Assembly: GCA_902826815.1 (NCBI GenBank) | Contig: CADEGF010000028.1 | Location: forward strand, 20,930 to 84,929 | DNA length: 64,000 nt | Origin: an uncultured Mycobacteriaceae bacterium | Lineage (GTDB): Bacteria; Actinomycetota; Actinomycetes; Mycobacteriales; Mycobacteriaceae | Direction: 5' to 3' | Shown: in pieces, positions 7,666 to 15,708 of the stretch | Layout of the letters: every line of letters begins with the position of its first letter | Numbering within the stretch: the first letter of the stretch is position 1 | Position numbers and translations under genes: made by a program | Notes under the pieces: model-generated | Seen by the model: the letters and a program-made list of their open reading frames with translations, nothing else | What the model was told of the DNA's origin: nothing | Database searches by the model: none

Positions 7666-7687
7666 CATCTGTCCAACTGTTCAGATG
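7666..7687 (-). promoter_or_regulatory. 22-bp palindromic operator upstream of sodA
   Basis: Read toward sodA it is CATCTG, then AACAGTTGGA, then CAGATG; flanking bases extend the pairing to 7-bp arms (ACATCTG/CAGATGT). It matches the cbiM site at 20 of 22 positions in the same orientation. It sits 51 nt upstream of the sodA start, within the likely promoter region. Candidate binders are the ArsR proteins nearby or a Fur/Nur-family protein elsewhere. Confidence 0.65.
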
Positions 7688-7797
7688 TTGTGATAGCGTG
7701 AAATTGCGGGTTGGCCGCGCTCCGGGTCGATGCAGCAATCGGTTTCCGACTCCAGATGAGGCGGTAGCGGCGATGTGGCCGACCCGCGCCAAAAGCG

Positions 7798-8625
7798 CTA
7801 CAGCCCCGCCTGTTCCAGCGCTTCGTCGAATACTTCCATCGCGTCTTTCGCGCTCTTACCCTCGCCGAGTGCCGCGGTGTAGACCGAATACAGTTCTGCG
7901 CCAACCCGAGCGAACTGTGTGTCCCAGTCGGCGGAATGACGCCGCCAGTAGCCCATCACGTCGAGTTGGTCCATCTCCCAGCGCAGTTCGCGGCGCAGGT
8001 ACTTGCGCACAAGCCGTGCCTCGCTCGCCTCGCCTGCGAACCAGCAGTAGCCGGCGCTGTCGGCTCGGGCGTATGCCGCGACCCGCGCTGCAAGCGCACC
8101 GTTGGCCGTGCCGAACAGGGGGACCGTCTGCACATCCGGCCGATTCGGGAGGTAGCCGAGATCAGCCTGGTCGACCACCTCGACGATGGCGATGGTCGGA
8201 ATCCGCGGTGCTTCCTCGATGATGCGGGCCAGCGCAGGCAAGCCCGCCATATCGGCGACGAGCAACTGCCAGACCGTCGTCCCCGGCGGCCGATACCACG
8301 AATTCGCATGGGCCAGAATGACCTTGTCACCGTCTGATACGTGGCTCGCCCAGCCGGTTCCGATGCCGTCTCCGTGCATGAGGATGTCGACGGTGATGCG
8401 TCCTTTGCGGCGATCGTCGTGTCGAACGGTGTAGGTCCGGCCCGGTGCGGCGTGACTTCCACCGAAGTAGATCCCGACGGCGGTGTCGGCGCCATGCGGC
8501 AGATTCAACCGCGTCGTATCGGGCACGTCGAGCACCACTCGCGTGAAATGTGGGCTGACAGAACCGGACTCGACGACCGAGCCGACAGCATGATCGGGGA
8601 TCAATGGCGGCGGGCGGGCGGCCAC
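7798..8625 (-). CDS. siderophore-interacting protein (FAD/NADPH ferric-siderophore reductase family)
   Basis: 275 residues of the SIP/ViuB family: an N-terminal FAD-binding barrel with RTYTVRHDD (about residue 63), then an NAD(P)H-binding half with LLVADMAGLPALARIIEE, and the C-terminal signature WFAGEASEARLVRKYLRRE followed by MGYWRR. The family reduces ferric siderophores in the cytoplasm to release iron. The GTG at 8625 lies inside the 3' end of mtr, overlapping it by 25 nt, so the two are probably translationally coupled. It is the last gene of the minus-strand group hydrolase-mtr-SIP. Substrate siderophore is unknown. Confidence 0.85.
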   Translation of the reverse strand: MAARPPPLIPDHAVGSVVESGSVSPHFTRVVLDVPDTTRLNLPHGADTAVGIYFGGSHAAPGRTYTVRHDDRRKGRITVDILMHGDGIGTGWASHVSDGDKVILAHANSWYRPPGTTVWQLLVADMAGLPALARIIEEAPRIPTIAIVEVVDQADLGYLPNRPDVQTVPLFGTANGALAARVAAYARADSAGYCWFAGEASEARLVRKYLRRELRWEMDQLDVMGYWRRHSADWDTQFARVGAELYSVYTAALGEGKSAKDAMEVFDEALEQAGL

Positions 8626-10013
8626 GGCGGCTCACCGCACAGCGCGAGCAGTGCGTTCTCGATGACTTCCGGCAGGGCGGGATGGATCCAGTACTGGCCG
8701 CGGGCCATATCCTGGGCGCCCAGCCCGAAGCTCATCGCCTGAATGACCGGTTGGATCAACGACGACGCCTGATGGCCCATGATGTGTGCGCCCAAGATCA
8801 ACCCCGAGTCGTCGTCGACGATGATCTTGGCGATGCCTGTCGTGTCCTCCATCGCCCAGCCGTAGGCGACGTCGCCGAAGTCCTGCACCTTCGATCTGAC
8901 ATTAAAGCCCTTTGCGCGGGCCTGGTTTTCGGTGAGTCCCACCATCGCGATCTGCGGATCGGTGAAGACCGCGGAAGGCACATACCGGTGATCGGTCGCC
9001 TTGAGGGACTGTGTGTCGTCCCAGTCCAGCAACAGGTTCTCCCGGACCGTGCGGGACTCGTGATTGGCCACGTGCTTGAGTTGGTAGTCCGAGCTCACAT
9101 CGCCCAGTGCGTAGATTCCGCGGGCAGTGGTGCGTTGGTACTCGTCGACGACGATGCTGCCGTCGCGGACATCGACGCCCGCCTGTTCCGCATTCAGCAG
9201 ATCTGCGTTCGGAATCCGGCCTGTCGCAACGAGAATGGTGTCGCCTTGCAGTGTCGCGCCGTTGTCCATCGTCAGCCTGATTCCGTCGGCGTCCTGACTG
9301 GCACCTGTGACGTTGCAGTGGTTGTGGATCTCCCACTTCTTCGACGCGATGTCGGTGAACCGCTCGCAGAGCGTGTCGTCGCACTGGCGCAGCAGCGTTC
9401 CGCCGCGGATGACGAGAGAGACCCGGCTGCCCAGCGCCGAGAACACGTGGGCGAATTCGGCGGCGATGAACCCGCCGCCGACGATGACGAGGTGCTTGGG
9501 GAGTTCGCCGATCCGCATGATGTTGTCGCTGGTGTAGTACTCGACACCGCATTCCCTGATCGCGTCGGGCACATTCGCGCGGGCACCTGCGGCAATGACG
9601 ACCTGATCGGCGGTGAACTCGTCACCGGCCTCGGTGCGCAGCGTATGGCGACCGTCGGGCTGCGGCCTGCCGAATCGGGTGTGGGTGTCGTAAACGGTGA
9701 CGTGCGGTGACGAGCGGCGGTAGTTCTCGCCGCCCATCGCTATCGGGTCGATGCGGCCGAACACTCGCGAGACGATGTCGTTCCAACGGACGTTGTCGAG
9801 CGTCGCGTCGACACCGAAGCGCGCTGCATCCCTGATGGTTTGGGCCACCTCGGCCGCGTAGACGAACATCTTGGTCGGGATGCAGCCGACGTTGAGGCAC
9901 GTCCCGCCGAATGTGCCCTGTTCGCATATCGCAACGCGCTTGTCGGCATACCGGTCGTCGAGGATCGAGTTTCCCGAGCCGGTGCCGATGATCGCGAGGT
10001 CGAAATGTTCCAT
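8601..10013 (-). CDS. mtr: mycothione reductase
   Basis: 470 residues, a flavin disulfide reductase. Seen: FAD motif DLAIIGTGSGN at the N-terminus, redox-active pair GGTCLNVGCIPTK (about residue 38), NADPH motif VIVGGGFIAAEF, second FAD motif GIYALGDVSSDYQLKHVA, and the C-terminal dimer-partner motif HPALPEVIENAL with catalytic His and Glu. It reduces mycothiol disulfide with NADPH, keeping mycothiol in the thiol form. The ATG at 10013 is preferred because AAGGATG lies about 6 nt upstream and the protein then starts like M. tuberculosis Mtr; an ATG at 10022 overlapping the hydrolase stop (ATGA) is the alternative. Neighbours match the Rv2854-Rv2855 order. Confidence 0.93.
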   Translation of the reverse strand: MEHFDLAIIGTGSGNSILDDRYADKRVAICEQGTFGGTCLNVGCIPTKMFVYAAEVAQTIRDAARFGVDATLDNVRWNDIVSRVFGRIDPIAMGGENYRRSSPHVTVYDTHTRFGRPQPDGRHTLRTEAGDEFTADQVVIAAGARANVPDAIRECGVEYYTSDNIMRIGELPKHLVIVGGGFIAAEFAHVFSALGSRVSLVIRGGTLLRQCDDTLCERFTDIASKKWEIHNHCNVTGASQDADGIRLTMDNGATLQGDTILVATGRIPNADLLNAEQAGVDVRDGSIVVDEYQRTTARGIYALGDVSSDYQLKHVANHESRTVRENLLLDWDDTQSLKATDHRYVPSAVFTDPQIAMVGLTENQARAKGFNVRSKVQDFGDVAYGWAMEDTTGIAKIIVDDDSGLILGAHIMGHQASSLIQPVIQAMSFGLGAQDMARGQYWIHPALPEVIENALLALCGEPPWPPARRH

Positions 10014-10018
10014 TCGGG

Positions 10019-11044
10019 TCATCCTTGTTCGGATTGTGCTGCGGTGCCTGCCGATTGTGACCATTCGGCATACCAGTCCAGCCAGTGGGCTAATTCGCGG
10101 AACGCTGCGGCGCGGGGCTCGGCCAGCGACAGGAACACGTCATGCTTGGCGTCGACGATCGGCACGATGGTGGTCCGGTTGCCGATGCAGCCGGCCCACC
10201 GCGCGATCTGTTTGACATCGAGTACCGCGTCGCCGCGCTGAATGATCTCGGGGTCGGGTACCTCGCGCACGCTGTGATCCGAGCGCAGGATCAGGTTCGG
10301 TACGCCGACGTCGAGACCGCGGTGCAGGCGGGCTTGACCGCGCCGGATCGCGTTGATCCAGCCGAACGTCACAGGAAAGCCGCCGACCGGCTTCCAGTTC
10401 AGGTCGTAGTCGAACTCGCCGTGGTAGTCGCGGTGCAACGAGGTGCCGTAACCGCCCTCGGTCGGCGGCCGGGCCACCAGCTTCTTGCGGAAGCGCGATA
10501 TCGCACCGATCGCCGCGGTGCCGACGGTGCGCAGGACCGCGGGTCCCTGGAGGTCCAGCCATGGGCTGTTCAGCACCAGGCCGTTGACGTTCCTTGCGGC
10601 GGTGGGGCCGCGGCGCCGCATCCGGTCCAGCCACAGCGACACGATGAGGCCGCCCGCGGAATGGCCGTACATCAGCACCTTCGCCCCGCCGGTGGAGGCG
10701 ACGATGATGTCGAGCGCGCGTTCCAGCTCGGCGTCGTAGCGCGATAGGTCGGTGGTGAAATGCGGTGTCTGGCCCTCTCGCCAGGACCGGCCGCACTTGT
10801 GCAGGTCGAGTGCGTAGAAGGCGAAGCCGCGGTCGATGAAGGCGTCGGCGACCTCGGTGTGGAAGAAGTAGTCGGTGAACCCGTGCACCAGTAACACGGC
10901 GTGCTTGGCGGGTCGGTCCCGCTCGCCGGTGCGAACCAGAGTGCTCACCAGGGCGCCTTCGCCGTCCGGATCGAATCCAAGGGCAAGGGTTTGCTGCCAG
11001 TAGCCGGGTAGAACATCGGGCTCCCAGGCGCTCACGTCAGCCAC
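10019..11044 (-). CDS. serine alpha/beta hydrolase (lysophospholipase-like)
   Basis: About 341 residues with the alpha/beta hydrolase fold: oxyanion region VLLVHGFTDYFFH, nucleophile elbow MYGHSAGGLIVS, likely acid near VPNLILRSDHS, and catalytic His in DAKHDVFLSLAEPR. It belongs to the Hydrolase_4/monoglyceride lipase-like group and resembles Rv2854, the gene before mtr in M. tuberculosis. No signal peptide. GTG 11044 or GTG 11035 (with AAGGTGG 5 nt upstream) is the start; the reading frame continues to 11347 but the extension consists of low-complexity repeat sequence. The stop overlaps or nearly touches the mtr start, so they form an operon. Confidence 0.82.
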   Translation of the reverse strand: MADVSAWEPDVLPGYWQQTLALGFDPDGEGALVSTLVRTGERDRPAKHAVLLVHGFTDYFFHTEVADAFIDRGFAFYALDLHKCGRSWREGQTPHFTTDLSRYDAELERALDIIVASTGGAKVLMYGHSAGGLIVSLWLDRMRRRGPTAARNVNGLVLNSPWLDLQGPAVLRTVGTAAIGAISRFRKKLVARPPTEGGYGTSLHRDYHGEFDYDLNWKPVGGFPVTFGWINAIRRGQARLHRGLDVGVPNLILRSDHSVREVPDPEIIQRGDAVLDVKQIARWAGCIGNRTTIVPIVDAKHDVFLSLAEPRAAAFRELAHWLDWYAEWSQSAGTAAQSEQG

Positions 11045-11125
11045 CTTAACCGCGGGCAGGTGGGCCGGTCGGCGCCCACGCCCGCGGGATAACCTGGGAA
11101 TCGTGTTCGCCACGGTGTTGCCTCT

Positions 11126-11227
11126 ATGACTTCCGAAGGCGAGCGCGAGTGAGGATCGCAGCGAAGCACCCGAAGACGATCGCGAGTGAGGATCGCAGCG
11201 AGGCACGAGCGAGGACCGGAGCGAGCG
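11126..11227 (+). repeat. dispersed intergenic repeat, one full and one partial copy plus a degenerate third
   Basis: The first copy (11126-11169) begins ATGACTTCCGAAGGCGA and contains GAGTGAGGATCGCAGCGA; a second partial copy (about 11171-11203) repeats GCGAGTGAGGATCGCAGCGA, and a degenerate unit (GAGCGAGGACCGGAGCGAGC) follows. The same element occurs at 60221-60265. Each full copy encodes an 8-codon frame, MTSEGERE then stop. It lies in the divergent region between the hydrolase and GNAT genes; nothing else is visible in 11045-11297. Confidence 0.7.
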
Positions 11228-11297
11228 GGCGTCGAGGCAACAACAGAGGACCGGTGGGCCCACGCCCGCAGGGCAGGGGACGAGTGGGAGGCGAGCA

Positions 11298-11759
11298 ATG
11301 ACCATTGCCTCGCGCCGTGCCTGGGCCAAGGATCTTGACACCGCCACGCTCTACGAGCTGCTCAAGCTGCGGGTCGAGGTGTTCGTCGTGGAGCAGGCAA
11401 CGCCGTACCCGGAGCTCGACGGGCGCGACCTGCTTGCCGAGACCCGCCATTTCTGGCTGGAGGGCGCCGACGGCGACGTGATCTGCACGCTGCGGTTGAT
11501 GGAAGAGCACACCGGTGGCGAGAAGGGATTCCGCATCGGGCGGGTCTGCACGAAGCGCACCGCGCGCGGGCACGGCCACGCGAATCGGTTGCTGCAGGCG
11601 GCGCTGGCCGAAGTGGGAGACTTCGCGTGCCGCATCGACGCCCAGACCTACCTGGAAGCCATGTACTCCAACCACGGCTTCCTCCGCGATGGCGACGAGT
11701 TCCTCGAGGACGGGATTCCGCACGTGCCGATGCTGCGCGGTGGAAGCGAGCAACCGTGA
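11298..11759 (+). CDS. GNAT-family N-acetyltransferase (ElaA-like)
   Basis: 153 residues with the ElaA/GNAT pattern: [16 protein letters not shown] (helix 1, typical of ElaA), CTLRLMEE (strand 4), [21 protein letters not shown] (acetyl-CoA pyrophosphate loop, motif A) and [18 protein letters not shown] at the C-terminus. It transfers an acetyl group from acetyl-CoA to an unknown amine. The ATG at 11298 follows GGGAGGCGAGCA. The stop overlaps the GTG of the chelatase-like gene (GTGA at 11756), as in the Rv2851c-Rv2850c pair, so it is the first gene of the corrinoid operon. Its link to cobalamin is unexplained. Confidence 0.83.
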   Translation: MTIASRRAWAKDLDTATLYELLKLRVEVFVVEQATPYPELDGRDLLAETRHFWLEGADGDVICTLRLMEEHTGGEKGFRIGRVCTKRTARGHGHANRLLQAALAEVGDFACRIDAQTYLEAMYSNHGFLRDGDEFLEDGIPHVPMLRGGSEQP

Positions 11760-13600
11760 CGCCGGGCTATCCGTTCAGCGCCATCGTCGGTCACGACCGG
11801 CTGCGGCTGGCACTGGTGCTGTGCGCGGTGCGACCCGAGATCGGCGGGGTGCTGATCCGCGGTGAGAAGGGCACAGCGAAGTCCACGGCGGTGCGCGGGC
11901 TTGCGCAGGTGCTCTCGGCGGTCGATTCGGATTCGGCGCTCGTCGAGTTGCCGATCGGGGCGACCGAGGACCGGGTCGTCGGTTCGCTGGATCTGCAACG
12001 AGTGCTGCGCGACGGGGAGCACGCCTTCTCGCCGGGTCTGCTTGCCCGTGCGCACGGCGGCGTGCTGTACGTCGACGAGGTCAACCTGCTGCACGATCAC
12101 CTTGTCGACGTGTTGCTCGACGCCGCCGCGATGGGTCGGGTGCACATCGAGCGCGACGGCGTATCGCACAGTCACGACGCCAGATTCGTGCTGATCGGCA
12201 CCATGAACCCGGAGGAGGGCGAACTGCGCCCGCAGCTGCTCGACCGGTTCGGACTCACCGTCGATGTGCACGCGTCGCGTGACGTCGATGTGCGCGCCGA
12301 TGTCATCCGCGCGCGGATGGCGTTCGAGGCCGATCCTGCCGGGTTCGCCGCGAAATACGCCGACCGCGACACCGAGCTGGCGGGCCGCATCGCAGACGCC
12401 CGCCGGGCCGTCGGCGATGTCGACTTGCCGGACAACGAGCTGCGCCGAATCGCCGCGCTGTGTGCGGCTTTCGACGTCGACGGAATGCGCGCCGACCTGG
12501 TGGTCGCGCGCACCGCGGTGGCGCACGCGGCGTGGCGAGGATCGTCGACGGTCGCCGAGGAGGACATCCGGGTCGCCGCGGAACTGGCGCTGCCGCATCG
12601 GCGCAGGCGCGACCCGTTCGACGATCCCGGGTTGGACCCTGCGCAGCTCGACGACGCGATGGCGCAGTCGCAGGAGCAGGCCGGCGAGCCCGATCCTGAG
12701 CCGGAGCCTGATCCGCCGAACGGGGGAGGGGCTTCGGCTTCCGATTCGGATCATTCGCCGCCGCAGGCTAATTCGTCGACGTCGTCGTCGAAGACGCGGC
12801 CGAGTGCCGCGGCGTCGGGTGTCTTCCGAACCCGCACGCTGGTGGTTCCCGGTGTAGGGGAGGGAGCGCCAGGTCGACGGTCGCGTGCGCGAAACCGCAC
12901 GGGAACGACGGTGTCGTCGACGTCGGAACCCGACGAGGGACACGGCGTGCACGTCTTCGCGACGCTGCTGGCGGCCGCACGCAGACAGCAGCGGCCCGGT
13001 CGTCCCCGCCCGGAGCCCGACGATGTCCGGCGAGCGATTCGCGAAGGCCGCGAAGGGAACCTGGTGATATTCGTCGTCGACGCGTCAGGCTCGATGGCGG
13101 CACGCGACCGGATGTCGGCGGTCAGCGGCGCAACCCTTTCCCTGCTGCGCGACGCCTATCAGCGCCGCGACAAGGTCGCGGTGATCACGTTCCGCGGGCA
13201 GAACGCCGCGGTGCTGCTACCGCCGACGTCGTCGGTGCACATCGCAGGGCGCAGGCTGGCGCGGTTCGACACCGGCGGGAAAACACCGCTGGCGCAGGGG
13301 CTGCTGGCCGCACGAGACGTAGTCGTGCGGGAGAAGGCGCGTGACCGTGCCCGACGCTGCCTCGTGGTCGTCCTCACCGACGGACGCGCTACAGGTGGTC
13401 CGGATCCGCTCGGACGGGCCAGGATCGCCGCCGCGCGGCTGGTCGCCGAAGGCGCGGCCGCCGTCGTCGTCGACTGCGAAACATCCTTCGTACGGCTCGG
13501 TTTGGCCGAGGAGCTGGCGCGCCAGTTGGGTGCGCCCGCGGTTCGGCTTTCGCAGCTGCGAGCCGAGAACCTCACCGCCGTGGTCCGCACCGCCGCGTAA
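11756..13600 (+). CDS. ChlI/ChlD-like AAA+ and VWA-domain metal chelatase component
   Basis: 614 residues in two parts. N-terminal AAA+ ATPase: Walker [14 protein letters not shown] (about residue 35), Walker [16 protein letters not shown], sensor [21 protein letters not shown] Pro/Ser-rich linker (about 300-400) leads to a C-terminal von Willebrand A domain with MIDAS motif [12 protein letters not shown] and [11 protein letters not shown]. This is the arrangement of fused magnesium-chelatase I/D subunits. In mycobacteria the genomic setting with cobO and cobB suggests it acts as the ATPase partner of the CobN cobaltochelatase, inserting Co(II) into hydrogenobyrinate diamide. GTG start overlaps the GNAT stop; cobO follows after 10 nt. 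Confidence 0.87.
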   Translation: MTPGYPFSAIVGHDRLRLALVLCAVRPEIGGVLIRGEKGTAKSTAVRGLAQVLSAVDSDSALVELPIGATEDRVVGSLDLQRVLRDGEHAFSPGLLARAHGGVLYVDEVNLLHDHLVDVLLDAAAMGRVHIERDGVSHSHDARFVLIGTMNPEEGELRPQLLDRFGLTVDVHASRDVDVRADVIRARMAFEADPAGFAAKYADRDTELAGRIADARRAVGDVDLPDNELRRIAALCAAFDVDGMRADLVVARTAVAHAAWRGSSTVAEEDIRVAAELALPHRRRRDPFDDPGLDPAQLDDAMAQSQEQAGEPDPEPEPDPPNGGGASASDSDHSPPQANSSTSSSKTRPSAAASGVFRTRTLVVPGVGEGAPGRRSRARNRTGTTVSSTSEPDEGHGVHVFATLLAAARRQQRPGRPRPEPDDVRRAIREGREGNLVIFVVDASGSMAARDRMSAVSGATLSLLRDAYQRRDKVAVITFRGQNAAVLLPPTSSVHIAGRRLARFDTGGKTPLAQGLLAARDVVVREKARDRARRCLVVVLTDGRATGGPDPLGRARIAAARLVAEGAAAVVVDCETSFVRLGLAEELARQLGAPAVRLSQLRAENLTAVVRTAA

Positions 13601-13610
13601 GGAGGACCAG

Positions 13611-14225
13611 ATGCCTCAGGGTCAACCGCTCACCGTCCCCGACGACGGGTTGACGACTCGCGCCAGGCGCAATGCACCCCTGTTGGCCGTGCACACGGGC
13701 GCGGGCAAGGGTAAGTCGACGGCTGCGTTCGGAATGGCGCTGCGCGCGTGGAACCAGGGTTTTGATGTCGCCGTGTTCCAGTTCGTCAAGAGCGCGAAGT
13801 GGAAAGTGGGGGAGGAGGCGGCCTTTCGCGAGCTCGGCAGGGTGCATGAGGAGCACGGCGTCGGCGGACCGGTCGAGTGGCACAAGATGGGGTCCGGCTG
13901 GTCGTGGTCGCGCAAGGAGGGCACCGACGTCGACCATGCCACAGCCGCCGCCGACGGCTGGACGGAGATCGCAACGCGATTGGCCGAGGAGCGCCACGAC
14001 TTCTATGTTCTCGACGAGTTCACCTACCCGCTGAAGTGGGGCTGGATCGACACCGACGAGGTGATCGCGACTCTCGCAGCGCGGCCCGGCATGCAGCACG
14101 TCGTGATCACCGGCCGCGACGCGCCACAGCCGCTGGTGGACGCCGCCGACCTGGTCACCGAGATGACCAAGGTGAAGCACCCGATGGACGCGGGCCGCAA
14201 GGGCCAGAAGGGTATCGAGTGGTGA
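13611..14225 (+). CDS. cobO: cob(I)yrinic acid a,c-diamide adenosyltransferase
   Basis: 204 residues of the CobA/CobO/BtuR family. P-loop VHTGAGKGKSTAAFGMALR near residue 25, then FQFVKSAKWKVGEE, FYVLDEFTYPLKWGW (Walker B-like) and VITGRDAPQPLVDAADLVTEM at the end. It transfers the adenosyl group of ATP to Co(I) corrinoids, making the upper ligand of coenzyme B12. A strong GGAGGA site (13601-13606) precedes the ATG. The gene is downstream of the chelatase-like gene and 103 nt upstream of cobB; a 62-bp inverted repeat fills that gap. Length is normal. Confidence 0.93.
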   Translation: MPQGQPLTVPDDGLTTRARRNAPLLAVHTGAGKGKSTAAFGMALRAWNQGFDVAVFQFVKSAKWKVGEEAAFRELGRVHEEHGVGGPVEWHKMGSGWSWSRKEGTDVDHATAAADGWTEIATRLAEERHDFYVLDEFTYPLKWGWIDTDEVIATLAARPGMQHVVITGRDAPQPLVDAADLVTEMTKVKHPMDAGRKGQKGIEW

Positions 14226-14250
14226 GCTTTTTTCTCGCGAGCTGGGCCCT

Positions 14251-14312
14251 CGCGAGCAGACGCAAAAGTGCCACTTTCCGCGGCGTGTCGGGTGTTTTTG
14301 CGTCTGCTCGCG
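14251..14312 (+). repeat. intergenic inverted repeat, copy 1 (between cobO and cobB)
   Basis: Perfect 17-bp arms CGCGAGCAGACGCAAAA and its complement (14251-14267, 14296-14312) around a 28-nt centre containing GGCGTGTCGGG. Copies with the same arm core occur at 44185-44242 and 56699-56758. It lies inside an operon, so full termination is unlikely; attenuation or RNA processing is possible. The last arm ends 16 nt before the cobB ATG. Confidence 0.8.
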
Positions 14313-14328
14313 CGGGAACGGGAGGCAC

Positions 14329-15708
14329 ATGAGCGGCGTGACGACGGCTGTGGTGATCGCCGCTCCGGCGTCGGGCAGCGGAAAGACCACTGTGGCAACG
14401 GGTTTGATCGGTGCACTGCGACAGGCCGGCCACCGGGTGGCGCCGTTCAAGGTCGGCCCGGACTACATCGACCCCGGTTATCACACGCTCGCGGCGGGCA
14501 GGCCCGGCCGCAACCTCGACCCGGTGCTGGTCGGGGAGGACCTCGTCGGCCCGCTGTACCGGCACGGCAGCGACGGGTGCGACATCGCCGTCGTCGAAGG
14601 AGTGATGGGCCTTTTCGACGGACGCATCGACGGCGCGATGGCCGGACCAGCGGTGGGTTCGACCGCACACGTGGCCACTCTGCTCGGCGCGCCGGTGATC
14701 CTGGTCGTCGACGCCAAGGGGCAGAGCCACAGCATGGCGGCGCTGCTGCACGGCTTTTCGACGTTCGACGACTCCACCCGGATCGCAGGGGTGATCCTCA
14801 ACCGGGTCGGCTCGCCGCGGCACGCCGAAGTGCTGCGGCAGGCCTGCGAGCACGCGGGCATACCCGTACTGGGAGTGCTTCCGCGACTCGACCAGCTGAG
14901 CGTCCCGTCACGGCATCTCGGCCTGGTCACCGCCGTCGAGCACGGTGAACGCGCCCGCGACGCGGTCGATGCGATGACCGCCCTCGTCGCGTCGCATGTC
15001 GACCTGGCAGCCGTCGTCACCGCAGCGGGCGGATGCGTCGCCGCGAAACCGTGGAGTGCCGAGCACGCCATCGCTTTTCGCGCGGACGATCCCGTTACCG
15101 TGGCCCTGGCCGCCGGACAGGCGTTCAGCTTCTCTTACGCGGAGCACGTCGAACTGCTGCGCGCGGCAGGCGCCGACGTCGTCGAGTTCGACCCGCTGAC
15201 CGAGCGGCTTCCCCCCGATACCGCTGCGGTTGTGCTGCCTGGCGGGTTCCCCGAGGAGTTCGGCGCCGAACTTTCGGCCAATGAAGGCCTTCGACACCGG
15301 ATCGCCGAGCTGGCCGCGGGTGGCGCGCCAGTGCACGCTGAATGTGGCGGGTTGGCCTATCTGGTCGACGAACTCGACGGACACCCGATGTGCGGTGTGC
15401 TCGCGGGCAAGGCTCGTTTCACTGAGAAGCTCACGATCGGCTACCGCGATGCCGTCGCACCTGAGGCCTCGTCGCTGTATGAGGAGGGGGAGCGCGCTGT
15501 CGGCCACGAATTCCACCGCACCGCGGTCACGTTCACCGACAGCTACCAGTCCGCCTGGGTGTTCCGCGGCCGCGACGCGCCCATCGCCCGCGACGGCGCC
15601 GTGCATGCCGGTGTGCATGCGAGCTATCTGCACACCCATCCGGCGGGACACCCGCATGCGGTGACACGCTTCGTCGCCGCCGCCGCTACCTCTAGGCTCG
15701 CCGGATGA
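14329..15708 (+). CDS. cobB: cobyrinic/hydrogenobyrinic acid a,c-diamide synthase
   Basis: 459 residues. N-terminal DRTGG ATPase: APASGSGKTTVATGLIGAL (P-loop), KVGPDYIDPGYH, VVEGVMGLFDG. C-terminal class I glutamine amidotransferase: nucleophile Cys in HAECGGLAYLVDEL (about residue 340) and His in HASYLHTHPAGHP. It amidates the a and c side chains of the corrin ring with glutamine and ATP. The ATG has GGGAGG 5 nt upstream. Its final ATGA overlaps cysG. Together with cobO and the chelatase-like gene it covers consecutive steps around cobalt insertion in the aerobic pathway. Confidence 0.93.
   Translation: MSGVTTAVVIAAPASGSGKTTVATGLIGALRQAGHRVAPFKVGPDYIDPGYHTLAAGRPGRNLDPVLVGEDLVGPLYRHGSDGCDIAVVEGVMGLFDGRIDGAMAGPAVGSTAHVATLLGAPVILVVDAKGQSHSMAALLHGFSTFDDSTRIAGVILNRVGSPRHAEVLRQACEHAGIPVLGVLPRLDQLSVPSRHLGLVTAVEHGERARDAVDAMTALVASHVDLAAVVTAAGGCVAAKPWSAEHAIAFRADDPVTVALAAGQAFSFSYAEHVELLRAAGADVVEFDPLTERLPPDTAAVVLPGGFPEEFGAELSANEGLRHRIAELAAGGAPVHAECGGLAYLVDELDGHPMCGVLAGKARFTEKLTIGYRDAVAPEASSLYEEGERAVGHEFHRTAVTFTDSYQSAWVFRGRDAPIARDGAVHAGVHASYLHTHPAGHPHAVTRFVAAAATSRLAG

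Noticed and set aside
8604-9710. 368-codon plus-strand frame opposite mtr
   Set aside because: Antisense of a certain gene.
11045-11347. N-terminal extension of the minus-strand hydrolase
   Set aside because: Encoded by repeat sequence and a divergent promoter region, not similar to hydrolases.
11648-12952. 434-codon minus-strand frame opposite the chelatase-like gene
   Set aside because: Antisense, Arg-rich, no motif.
14226-14328. CRISPR or tandem repeat array
   Set aside because: The repeats are inverted arms with a single unique centre, and copies are tens of kilobases apart; no regular repeat-spacer order exists in the window.
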